Source: Candidatus Didemnitutus mandela
Lineage (GTDB): Bacteria; Verrucomicrobiota; Verrucomicrobiia; Opitutales; Opitutaceae
DNA: 64,000 bases
NCBI GenBank assembly: GCA_002591725.1
Contig: NJAL01000002.1
Span: forward strand, 1 to 64,000
Reading direction: 5' to 3'
Shown here: positions 10,377 to 20,886 of the stretch, piece after piece
How positions within the stretch are numbered: position 1 is the stretch's first letter
Layout of the letters: every line of letters begins with the position of its first letter
The notes under the pieces: model-generated
What the model was told of the DNA's origin: nothing
The model's input: only the letters and a program-made list of their open reading frames with translations
The model's database searches: none
Position numbers and translations under genes: made by a program

Positions 10377-12595
10377 TGTTGTCCTTCAAAATCATTGCGG
10401 GAACGATCAAGTAGAGCCTCTTGCAAATTTCTTTTTACAACACTCCCGCCGGATTTCTGCACTCAACCCAATCGGAAAGGTCAATATCCGACAGACAGAT
10501 GTGACTTCCTTGAGGCGGCAGCAGTAGTTGGATCCAACCGGTCGAACGGGAACAGTAGACTGGGCAAGCGCTTATTTCGATTCCTTGTCAGGCAGGCGCT
10601 CGGAAATGGGGGATATTCGTTCGTAACATGAGAGCATCGAACCTGAGCAGAAAAAATTTGCCCTATCCAATGATAGAACACATAGATCACCTACCTATGC
10701 CCGCCACGGCCAGATTGCAATCTGACAACACGTAATGAAGAACCGCCGTCTAGCTCGGCGTATTTTCGAGGGAGCCGTTAGTAAGGATTGCCACTGTAGC
10801 CCATGAGACCAGCCAAACGTCCGCCCATAAGTTTTGAACAGCTCCATATTGCAGCGAGCGCTACCAAAACACCAGCAAGTGTTCGAACTCTCCTTCGAAC
10901 ACGCCCGTTTGATCAACTGCAAAACTGCAATGCACTCTACTTTTGCGCTACGAGGCAACTAAAAAATTTCGGAACGGTTTTGGCAAGTCCCCATGGGGGG
11001 GACAAACGCAGCCTCCAAACCCAAGTAGCTCTTGTTATTAACTGTTGCTGCAGTTCCCCACTGCGTGACGGAAAAGCGACATGCAACCGAAAGCCAATTG
11101 GAAATTGGTAATGATTGGCCAAAGTAATTTTTTACATATATTTATGAATCTTTACCAAGGACTTTTTCCATTCATCTTGAGTAAAAATCCAGCGTAGTTT
11201 GGCAGTTCGATACGCTTGATCAAATCGGTTGCCAAGGGCGATCCCAACCAAGCTCCAACTCAGAAACCATTGCCATTGGGTGGCATCTGGCGCAACAGCG
11301 AGGAAGAGCCAGTCTTGGAGTAACTGCCGGACTCAAGAGATAGACATCAACGCTATAGTGATGGAATGATTTTAGCCAGACTTGAAGCCCCGTGATCAAT
11401 TCACCGCAGTCTCGACATAAAGTATATCGATTTTTCATGCTCCGGTTGCCATGCTAATATCATATCCGTTACGCACGGTATTTTTTAGAAAACTAGAGTA
11501 ACCTACTGTCGTGTTCCATGGTCACATCGCCCTGTTTTCCCAAAACGCATTTCCCTCGGCGACAAATTTCGCAAATGGGCCGTCGTAGTCTTAACACATC
11601 CCCAGCCAAGGGAAACACTCCGAGCTCGTTGCTCTTGCCTATTCTACCTACTCGGAACGGAATCGACTGCAGCTATCGCACAGTCTGATAACAGTCAGCT
11701 CGCTTAGTATCTCGCACACAAAATCCTATCGGCTTGCAACAGCGATAGTAAATGCAAGAGCTCGCTCGATAGCCAGCCAGACCGGCAGTCTCACCTGATC
11801 TGCGTAGCAAACTTTTCCCCACCTCGGCCGCAATAGCTTCGTTCCAAACCCGCGGAACCAAACAGTTAATTTAATCTAAACCCAGTAGCCGTAACGCTAT
11901 ACCGAGCGCAACCCACAACCCAGGCTTCAGCTCGATCAGATGCTAGTCTAGCATTCCACCAGACGGTTCGCAAGGTCGTCTGCAAATCTCGTAGCCCAAG
12001 CGCTTCTCATCGCGAAAAGTGAGTTTTTCAACAAAACCAAAACGCGTGAAACCATTGAGCAGCAAATAGCCGGCAACCAAAAGCACGAATAAATTTCTGA
12101 GGTAAAGATCAAGCAATTGCTTCAGATTAACCTCTAGCCAGCTTAGCCTGTAGCAATCCAGCTGCGCCCCACGGCGCCAAGTTCAAGCTCAATACAATAC
12201 CCGACGGATCCAATCTGTTGTAGCCCTCAGCCAGGATCAACTCCCGCGTTTTCGCCAGGGCATTGGTATTGATTCCTTTTGTTGGAGCGCGGAGCCTTTT
12301 CCTCAAAAGGCTTCCTTTCTTTCTGCTTGTGCCACTCCTTCGAGGTTTTCCGATAGAACTTCAGCACCGCCCCCATCTGGGTCGCGTCAGCTTACCGAGA
12401 TTGAGATAAGGCTCCAGTCTCCGTTGGGCCCAAGCGGCCTAAACCAGAAGCTTCCACCAGAAAACGAAGATGATGCCATTAGCCTTTTTTACGCTCTGAG
12501 CAGCTGTTTGTTAGGCTAATTCTTCAAAATGTACCGCTTGATTTTTTAAAAGTCTAGTAATAAAATAGTAAGTTCCTTTTTAATCTTTTCAAGAT

Positions 12596-14437
12596 ATGTC
12601 TACCACCATACCGCAAAAATTCGAGTTCCAAACCGAAATCAAGCAACTGCTCGATATCGTCATCCACTCGCTCTACACAGAGAAGGAAATCTTTGTCCGC
12701 GAGCTGGTATCAAACGCCTCGGATGCGCTTGAAAAGCTCCGGAACCTCCAGTTCACCGAAAAAAACATCTACGACGACAATCTCGCACTCGAAATCAACA
12801 TCACAAGCGATGAGAAGTCGAATATTATCACGATTCAGGATTTCGGTATCGGCATGACGCGCGACGAGCTCGTCAAAAACCTCGGCACTATCGCCCACTC
12901 GGGCTCAAAACAATTTCTGAAGGCTCTCGGAGAAGGCGGCCAGAAAAGCAACAATCTCATCGGCCAGTTCGGCGTCGGCTTTTATTCGGCTTTCATGGTT
13001 ACAAAATCGGTAAAGGTCTACTCGCACTCCTGGAAAAAAGACGAACCCGGCCACGTATGGTCGAGCGAAGGCTCCTGCAGCTACGAGATTGAGGAAGTCG
13101 ATGGCCAGCGTCGCGGGGCCAAGGTCATCATGGAGCTAAAGGACGACTGCGGCGAGTTTGCGAAGGACTGGCGCCTGAAAGAAATTTTGACTCGCTACAG
13201 CGTCTTTGTTGGTTTTCCGATCACACTCAACGGCACCAAGCTTACCTCCGTTTCGGCACTATGGCTGCGCAAGAAGAACGAGATCAAGGAGGAGGAATAC
13301 ACAGAATTCTACAAGTTCCAATCCCATTCGGCTGGCGCTCCGCGCTACCGCCTCCACTTCTCGGCCGACGCTCCGCTCTCGATCAATGCGCTGCTTTTCG
13401 TTCCGCAGGACAACACCGAGAAGCTCGGCTTCGCCCGACTGGAGCCGTCGGTCGCGCTCTACTGCCACAAGGTTCTCATCGATGCGAAGCCGAAAGATCT
13501 TCTGCCAGAGTGGCTACGTTTCGCAAAGGGTGTCGTCGATAGCGAGGACACCCCGCTCAACATCTCACGCGAGACGATCCAGAACAAGGAGCTCGTCGAA
13601 AAACTAAATAAGGTAATCACGAAACGCTTCATCAAGATGCTCGAGGAAGAGGCGAGCCAGCGTGCCGATGCCTACAACGAGTTTTATAAGGAATTCGGCA
13701 TTTTTCTGAAGGAGGGCGCAGCGCTCGACTTTACCCACAAGGACCAACTCGTGAAGCTGCTCCGCTTCGAATCCTCGCTAACCGAAAAAGGTAAGACGAC
13801 CTCGCTCGCCGACTACGTATCGAATATGAAGGACGAGCAAAAGGAAATCTATTACCTCGTCGCGCCTAGCCGAGCTGCGATTGAGTCCGGCCCGTATCTC
13901 GAAGGTTTCCAGGCACATAACTTTGAGGTCCTCTTCTGCTACGAACCAGTTGACGATTACGTTTTTAACCATGTGCACGAATTTGGAGGGAAGAAGTTCC
14001 TCTCCGCCGACCACGCCGATGTGAAACTCGACAACGCACTGCAACAAGGTGATGCCATCAGTCAATCCGACATAAAGGTTCTCGCCCAGTGGTTCAAGGA
14101 CACGCTCGGCGAGCAAGTCGCCGAAGTAAAACCATCGGACCGTCTCGTCGGCTCGCCCGTTCTCGCGACCAATGCGGACAAACTCACCTCGCCGCAAATG
14201 CGCCGTATGATGCGCGCCATGAAAAAGGATGACACTCTTGAGACCGTGAAAGTAAACCTCGAGTTCAATCCGCGCCATGCCGTTGTTAAAAAGATCAACG
14301 CATTGCGCCAAACCGATCAGAGCAAAGCGGAGCTCGTAACCGAACAACTCTTCGACAACTCGCTCATCGCGGCCGGTCTGCTAGAAAACCCAACCCGTAT
14401 GATCGGACGCTTGAACAAATTGCTCGAAAGCGTCTGA
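12596..14437 (+). CDS. htpG: HtpG, bacterial Hsp90 molecular chaperone
   Basis: The 613-residue product has the length and layout of bacterial Hsp90. It is a cytoplasmic, ATP-dependent homodimeric chaperone that helps client proteins fold or refold together with DnaK. The GHKL ATPase domain carries SNASDALEKLR (39-49, with the Asn that holds Mg-ATP), DFGIGMT (82-88) and GQFGVGFYSAFMV (from 123). The middle domain has DTPLNISRET, in the client-binding and catalytic loop region. The C-terminal dimerisation part includes SPQMRRMMRAM. The start at 12596 is supported because MSTTIPQKFEFQTEIKQLL is the normal N-terminus. No Shine-Dalgarno is obvious. It stands alone with decayed sequence on both sides, so it is a single-gene unit. 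No internal stop or missing key residue. Confidence 0.97.
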   Translation: MSTTIPQKFEFQTEIKQLLDIVIHSLYTEKEIFVRELVSNASDALEKLRNLQFTEKNIYDDNLALEINITSDEKSNIITIQDFGIGMTRDELVKNLGTIAHSGSKQFLKALGEGGQKSNNLIGQFGVGFYSAFMVTKSVKVYSHSWKKDEPGHVWSSEGSCSYEIEEVDGQRRGAKVIMELKDDCGEFAKDWRLKEILTRYSVFVGFPITLNGTKLTSVSALWLRKKNEIKEEEYTEFYKFQSHSAGAPRYRLHFSADAPLSINALLFVPQDNTEKLGFARLEPSVALYCHKVLIDAKPKDLLPEWLRFAKGVVDSEDTPLNISRETIQNKELVEKLNKVITKRFIKMLEEEASQRADAYNEFYKEFGIFLKEGAALDFTHKDQLVKLLRFESSLTEKGKTTSLADYVSNMKDEQKEIYYLVAPSRAAIESGPYLEGFQAHNFEVLFCYEPVDDYVFNHVHEFGGKKFLSADHADVKLDNALQQGDAISQSDIKVLAQWFKDTLGEQVAEVKPSDRLVGSPVLATNADKLTSPQMRRMMRAMKKDDTLETVKVNLEFNPRHAVVKKINALRQTDQSKAELVTEQLFDNSLIAAGLLENPTRMIGRLNKLLESV

Positions 14438-17400
14438 ATGAATACAATGATTATTCGTTTTCCCAGACCACTGGCTACTGCCTTTGCGGGAAAAACTTAA
14501 AATTTCACACACCACAAGGAAAATCCTTTCGCTCCCTGCTGAGGGAATCAAACCGGCCGGGCAGAAAAGCCTTTTACCATCATGGATGGCTTTTACTTTT
14601 TATTTGCATTTAGAAGGGTTGCAACCAATCCTCTTCTCCTTCGCAAAAAGCTCAATAGCTTAACACGATCCATCACATTTTTGATATATAAGAGGGTAAT
14701 GCCCAAGGAAAAATTGAACATAGTCCAAAAATTGGGGCACGGACTTTTTTTCCAAACCCAAGCACTATCGACACCGCAGACGATGCTCTCATCACCGCTC
14801 TTTCATCGCGTCCAGCGAGACGCTGGTCTTACGCCATAACCAGCACGAAAAACATATCGCTCTCGGTCAACTGATCGTCAGCACAAAAACACCACAACAG
14901 CTCGCCAAGATTCTGATCAAAGCCAGCTACAACGCGTTCGGCGGTGCCAAGGATTTTCTTTGCTCTTTCCAAAGTACCGTCACCGGCCTGCCCGAACAGC
15001 GTCGGTTTCTGCCAACACTTTCCAGGAAACTCCATCTATTGTAGCTCGGCCACCTATGAACCACGAGGTTTACGGGTCCCATTCGCTCCAAGTGGTCAAG
15101 CCCTAAGCTGAGGAAAAGTTTTTCTTTGGCCATCCAAAAACCTGATGAAGTAACGAAACACAATCCCAGAGCAGGCCGGTCGCGACAATCGTCTTTCGGA
15201 CCGCTGCATTTACTGGCACCTCACCTGCGGTGCTGAGACAAGTCTCTTCCGGTTACCACACCACCGGAAGGACTAGCTATCCCGACAAGGTCGGCCGCTT
15301 TAACAACTTTCAGGCCAGCTCGACTTATTAGGTGCCGTCGGCGAGCGCTCACGAGGTGTACTGCCTCACCCGAAAAAATGGGTCGGCCTAGGATGAGAGC
15401 AAAATTCCGCACTCGGCTGTCCCATAACTGATTCCAAGCCGAGCCATTGGCTCGCTGCCCATCCCAATGACTCGTGTTCCAGCCGGCAATATGGCCGCCC
15501 AGAAGTCTTCCCCCCATCGTCAGCATCGTAAGTGCCACTTCTGTCAAAGTTATGGCGACCAGCGCGGTCGTCAAAACCTGCCAGCTTCCGCCACCAAAAA
15601 AGCGATTATGTTCAAACATCTGCACATCCTACGTACCGCTGCGAAACCGAGTCCTAGACAGCATCCCAACAGAAGAACAACGGGTGTTTTTTACCCAGCT
15701 CACGATGCTCACGATCGGCGTGTTCGGCGGCGCTTCCGATTTCCAACGCCACTATTATTAGTTCACCAGCGCTTTTTCACCGTCGCATTCATGATGCTGG
15801 TAGCTCCGTGCATGGTTTACTACAAGGCACCATGGTGGTTCATCGCTTCGTGCAGCGCTGCGTTTATCGTTACAATCACGCTGATGACGTTCGGCAGCCA
15901 TCTCTGCGGACAATAGCCTAGCGTTATCCAGTGAAGAAACGGCCGCTATATTAATTTTTATGATCTCCGCCTGCTGGTGTTTGCACCACGATCCCCGACA
16001 GGCAGCTTTGCACAAGCTAAATCACACCCCCGCACTCTCCCATGGACGACACACACGCCACCTGCCTCGAGCAATGGACTCAAGGTCTATAGTATGAATA
16101 GTATGATCGGCTTCATCCCGAACCTGCTCGGTCTCGTGCGGATGTCATACACAGCATACACAGTCTTACCTTCCTCACGCTTCTCCACAGCTACGCACAA
16201 CCTAATCGACTTCAGATTCCTGCTTCGCCGTAATCCACCCAGCCGGCCTTAAAATACAATTGCCGGCACAACTCTATCTCCAGTTCGACGCAGGTACGTT
16301 GCGCACGATGGTTGTGACAGCTAGCATGAATGGAACGTCGAGGTCACCCAAGCACACACTTTCTAGTCGTTATGCACGTTTGGGACGCTGGACGGTCTGA
16401 GGAGTTTACGAGCTGGCATCGCAAGATCGAATATCTATTATTCGGAGGAAGGGTTTTAATACGAAGCCTTCTCACCGTTGTTCGTCCCGGTACCCCCGTT
16501 TACCACTGCGGGTTTTTCATGGCAGCGGCGAACGCGGTTATTGTTCTGGTCTTCCCGGATACAGCCAGCACCCCTGCGCCCGTTTCTTCTCCTTTAAGTC
16601 GACCCAGAGATCTGGTTTACCTTCACCTCCAGGAAATGCACCGGAATTATGCTTTGCCCGGTCTGCAGAACGTGGTCATACGGGCGCCAGTTTTGTCTGA
16701 CTGAACTTCGCTGCAGCAGCGCTGGACATGAAGCGATACGGCTTCCTGTGCTTCGAGCACACCAGCTTATCCCGAAGATCATAAGCACCACCAGCGTATA
16801 AAAATTCCGCATGCGCTACTTCACCATGGGATCTGGCCATCAGCTTTGGCCGTTCGCCATGCCTGTCAAGCACAGCGGCGCTGTCTCAGCCAGCTAGAGG
16901 CCTCCATCAACAAAATACCCTATTTTGTCGCCGCTTATATTAACGACGGCTGGCGATTTCCTAGTGGAACCGCCCCATTTATAGACCCGTTCCGGAAATT
17001 CCTGGCTCATAAATCTCCACGCCTACCTGCTTGCAGGCCAGATCATTCCGGTCCATCCACTCGTGCTCGATCACCAACGTCCCCTCACGCGCTACTACCT
17101 CGTCCCCGGCGTCGGCAAACTTGTAGTTGGCGTGCACTCGCGTACAATTCGAAATTCGCGATCCGCAGCATGCGCTCTTCCGGCCTGTGTTGGAACTTGC
17201 AGCCGAAGCTACGCGAGCTGAACTAAACCGCGCACCACAGGAAGCTGCACCCATTGCTAGCACCTACCGACAGATGCCTCAAGCCATACGCGAAGCGGAG
17301 TCGGCACTCTTGCTCCGCTACTATGCAGGACTCTTTAGGATAGCTGCCTTCAAGACTAAGCCCGAGGAAGCAATCATCACTCATACCGCCAAAATCGCTA

Positions 17401-18267
17401 GCAACGATCCCCGTGATAGCTTCTACCTGCAGCTGGCTACCGCGTCTTCAGTTACACGTTCTAGAGCCACTTCCCCAAAACCCAGAGTGTCGCCCGTCAT
17501 CAAATCTCGCTCCAGTTAAATCTCTATCAAACGCTCGACGTCGTGCGCACAGTCGAGTCCTCGCTGCAGGCCATAGCGATCTCGCACTCTACACGGGCAA
17601 CAACGACAAGATAGTCACCTATGTGACTCACACCGTTCGGTTTTCTACAACGACGAACGTCCGACATCGCGACTAATAATCAGCAGACTGCTAGGAACAT
17701 AGTTTTGGGGGACCGAAGCCGCAGTGCGGCTTTTCCGCAAAAGCCAAACAGCCGCCACTTTCCCGTCCTTGCCTGCCAACTGGCTGCGTAGCGCCATCGC
17801 TGCGATCGACACAAACGCCGCGATCTTCGCCCGAGCGAGCAAGCTTTACGGCTGTATTCCGGAAATTCTCGAGGTGCCGCAGCGATAGGACCTGGTTGAA
17901 CCCGCCCATTGCCTTAACCACATTGAGGCGCTGTCGCATAGACATATCGAGGAATCAACCAACGCTTCTTCCTCCTTATCCCCGACTCGTATCCTTCAAC
18001 ACAACCAACCCCGAGTTCGGCGGCAAAGCGGATGGAGGGCTTCAGCTCACTCAGCACTCGGGGAAATTGGCTGCAGCTTGAACCCTAAATGCCCACTGCT
18101 GTCCCATAGGGCAGCAGATTAGATCTTCTCATCTGGAAGCAAAGTCTCACCCGCCTAGGGCTGGGCTTTTGTTCGAACGCTACCTCGACATGGTAAGCAT
18201 CAGCAACATAACCACGTCCACTCTCGACCTCATCGCTAAAAGACAGCAAACTTCATGGTCGTACACC
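14438..18267. other. degraded stretch, no gene recognised
   Basis: About 3.8 kb of broken frames. Open pieces that look like former protein are at 15610-15910 (hydrophobic, VHQRFFTVAFMMLVAPC and WFIASCSAAFIVTI, so probably part of a membrane protein) and 17127-17519 on the plus strand (Ala-rich helices such as VLELAAEATRAELNRAPQEA). I cannot name either. An intrinsic terminator at its right end on the plus strand suggests one or more lost plus-strand genes. Confidence 0.4.
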
Positions 18268-18303
18268 AAGGGCCAGAGAGCAGCCACGCTCTGGCCCTTT
18301 CTC
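18268..18303 (+). terminator. intrinsic terminator, plus strand, orphan
   Basis: AAGGGCCAGAG and CTCTGGCCCTT form a perfect 11-bp stem around a 10-base loop and are followed by TTTCTC on the plus strand. No intact plus-strand gene lies upstream, so it most likely ended a gene that is now unreadable. It survived better than the genes around it. Confidence 0.65.
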
Positions 18304-19010
18304 GGCTACGTCCGAAACCAGGAGCAACAACGCAATACCGACGTTATTTTTTGTTGTCGACGAGGGAGCCGGTATGGCGAGAATACAGACTTTCGCTGCG
18401 TCATTGGAGGTGAACCGTTCCAAATGTGTCCGACCGTCGCTTATAGCAGCACGCCGAGCTGGCACACGATTACGCGCGGAGCTTCCGGCCTATTCGTCGC
18501 CGTTGCGACCTGAAGATGACTGTTCACGTCATTGCCGCCACGAAAAAATGATGGCTGCCTTGTAGGAAAAGTTCATCCATTAAGCAATCGTAACATACCC
18601 GTTCACCGGGCATGCCGCAGCCAGCACCAATGTGATTCGCCAAAACAGCGCGATGAGTATCATCTCAGATTACTGCGAATTTTTTGCAACCGTTGTCTGG
18701 TGTATCACGAAGCGATCACCGGACTGCCGCTGGAGAGGCACAACAGCCTGTATTTTGTCCACACCACTGCCGCTGGGAAGCTCCTACAATCTGTATGTTT
18801 GGACCAAACCAGCCCTTCCTGTCCGCCAAGTTTATCCTGCGAATCGTTCGAAATGACCTATGCAAACCAGACGCCAGCCATTACACGGCAGCCGGTGCTG
18901 CTGTGCTGGTGCTTGACCCTAGCAATATCGCCCAGACGCACACCAAGGATGAATGGTTCATCCAGCGAAGCCCCCACACTCTTCGGAGCCACTCTGCGCC
19001 TGCCCTGAAC

Positions 19011-19098
19011 TGGCGGAGAGGGGGAGATTCGAACCCCCGATACCTTGCGGTATACGCGCTTTCCAAGCGCGCGCATTCGACCACTCTGCCACCTCTCC
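19011..19098 (-). tRNA. tRNA-Ser (anticodon GGA)
   Basis: On the minus strand the acceptor arm GGAGAGG (from 19098) pairs with CCTCTCC near 19015-19021. The discriminator is G and CCA is encoded at 19013-19011. The anticodon stem GCGCGC/GCGCGT encloses TTGGAAA, so the anticodon is GGA and the codons read are UCC and UCU. A long variable arm with the stem TACC/GGTA (TACCGCAAGGTA) is present, as expected for a class II serine tRNA. The T arm GGGGG-TTCGAAT-CTCCC is complete. It is flanked by decayed sequence on both sides. Confidence 0.96.
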
Positions 19099-20362
19099 GA
19101 AAAAACGGGATATCACGAAAACAGTTCCCGGGACCCGCGGTCAACGGAATTTCCGCGCAAGCTCTTTACAGCTACCAACTCTTTGCTTTTGCGTAGGATT
19201 TTGCAACCTTGCTCATATGCAACGCAAACACACTCTTCACCGTCGACTGCGGGTTCGGTGGCATCAAATGTTCCCAAACCCTGCATAAACACCTCAACCC
19301 GGACAACGCCAACAAATTACTCCTTTCAACAAGGGGAACTTTCTCGTCTTCAATCCACTCCCCTGGTGGCCGACGCCGGTGGCCCCTTGCTTAATATAAT
19401 GGATATGGTCATTCCGCTTTTCCAGCCTTCTTCCCGATATCGAATGCCGCACCTAGGAAGTTTGCTAGATAGATCTCGAGAAAAACGGGACTGGCCTCGA
19501 AGGCCACGGCAGTGTCCCACGGAGAATGAGCTACGACCAGCTGTTAATGGGCTGCGGCGCCATCTCAAATCTCAACGTTGTACCCGGTATGGAGGGCCAT
19601 TCCTTTCCGTTCACAACGGCCGGCGACGCATGCAGTTTTCCGCATGCATGTCCTCCAAAAACTGAGGAAACAGATATGTGCGACACGATTGCACGCTCTA
19701 ACCGCTGACCTTCATCTTCGTTGACAGTGGTTATAACAGCATTGAGGCCACTAGCGAAGTTTAACTGTTTAGGTGCACGGCGGTCTTATTTTTTATCATA
19801 ACCTCGACGAAAGGAAATGCGAATAATCCTCATCTATTCGCGCGACCAGCTCTATCGGAAATCAGCATGTAACTCCGCAAAAATGGCCGAAGCAAGGGTA
19901 ATCTTCACACTCAACACCCGCGTACAGCTCGCCACCGGCGAAGATATCAGCCGTCGACGACAAATTCGCCTCCAACCGGCACCGTCATCTGCACCATCGG
20001 CAGCGCGATAGCTCCCCTTCGTCGATCAAATGGGCACTCAAAAACCGAAAGGGCGCCGCGGCCAACACGTCTCTGTTGATTTTTATGATCGTGCAGCCCG
20101 TCGATGGGCAGCGCCTTTCACGCCACGCACACGGGTTCAAGACGTAAAGACGTTTACAGCCGTCGCCGACCAGTCTAGCGTCAAGCCGTCTGGTATTACC
20201 GGCGCTCGCAAAATCGCTCGCCAAAGTTCTGAGCTGGTCGCGCTGGATAATTCGGCGCAAAAATCGACATAAAAACCGTTCGCTCCGAGCACCACGCAGG
20301 GCCAAACTCTGTTTGCCAAAAATGCCAGGCTATCTAATATCATCACTCCTGCTCAACTCGCC
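19099..20362. other. degraded stretch, no gene recognised
   Basis: No readable gene or motif on either strand. I looked for sufB, sufC or sufD remnants, which often precede sufU and sufS, and found none I could support. Confidence 0.4.
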
Positions 20363-20818
20363 ATGCAAGAACTAACCGATCTCTACCAGTCTGTCATCCT
20401 CGATCACAATCGCCGGCCGAGAAACTATCAGGTACTGCCCACAGCGAACCGTGTCGGATCGGGCAACAATCCTATGTGCGGCGACGAGATCACCGTTTAC
20501 GTAAAGTTGAACAATAATTGCATCGACGACATCAGTTTCCAAGGTAGCGGCTGCGCGATTTCCCAAGCGAGTGCCTCGCTCATGACTTTAAATCTGAAGG
20601 GGAAAACTGTAGCCGAAGCTGAGGCGATCTCGTCGGACGTCTACAAGCTCATGATCAGCGGGCAGGCAGATGAGAAAAATTTTTCCGACCTGAGTGCCCT
20701 CGCCGGTGTGCATCAATTTCCCGCCCGCATCAAGTGCGCCACCCTCCCTTGGCATGCGGCGCTAAACGCGGTGAAAGACGAAGTCACACCAGCCACGAAG
20801 GAGAAGACGCCCAGCTAA
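20363..20818 (+). CDS. sufU: SufU, Fe-S cluster assembly sulfur-transfer protein
   Basis: The 151-residue product is of SufU type: a zinc-binding cytoplasmic protein that takes persulfide sulfur from SufS and passes it to the SufBCD scaffold. The zinc ligands are visible as Cys39 and Asp41 in NPMCGDEI, Cys64 in GSGCAIS and Cys125 in KCATLPW. The spacer of about 60 residues between the second and third Cys, with VHQFPARIKC, is longer than in IscU and marks the SufU branch. The start MQELTDLYQSVILDHNR is the usual N-terminus. It lies 68 bases before sufS on the same strand, so the two are probably one transcript. The Lys-rich tail (KEKTPS) is variable. No defect seen. Confidence 0.94.
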   Translation: MQELTDLYQSVILDHNRRPRNYQVLPTANRVGSGNNPMCGDEITVYVKLNNNCIDDISFQGSGCAISQASASLMTLNLKGKTVAEAEAISSDVYKLMISGQADEKNFSDLSALAGVHQFPARIKCATLPWHAALNAVKDEVTPATKEKTPS

Positions 20819-20874
20819 GCCGGTTTTCGTTTCTCCACTTTCGTGTCCAGAGCAGAGAAAAACGAAGCAAATGT

Positions 20875-20880
20875 GAAGGA
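20875..20880 (+). promoter_or_regulatory. ribosome-binding site of sufS
   Basis: GAAGGA ends 6 bases before the ATG at 20887. It is one of the few clear Shine-Dalgarno sequences in the window and supports this start for sufS. Confidence 0.6.
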
Positions 20881-20886
20881 TTTTAA

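Larger units (their letters stand above)
9321..12595. other. degraded stretch, no further gene recognised
   Basis: About 3.3 kb without a convincing gene on either strand. The first part (to about 9960) may be the C-terminal end of the rhamnosidase remnant. The rest has only short broken frames. Two hairpins lie at 10263 and 10348. The last 100 bases become AT-rich just before htpG and probably hold its promoter, but I cannot fix -35 and -10 boxes. Confidence 0.45.

Noticed and set aside
13778-14347. 189-codon minus-strand open frame
   Set aside because: It is antisense to htpG, which is certain; the frame is a by-product of its codon pattern.
19045-19665. 206-codon plus-strand open frame
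   Set aside because: Its first part runs through the antisense of tRNA-Ser, and the rest has no family motif or ribosome-binding site.
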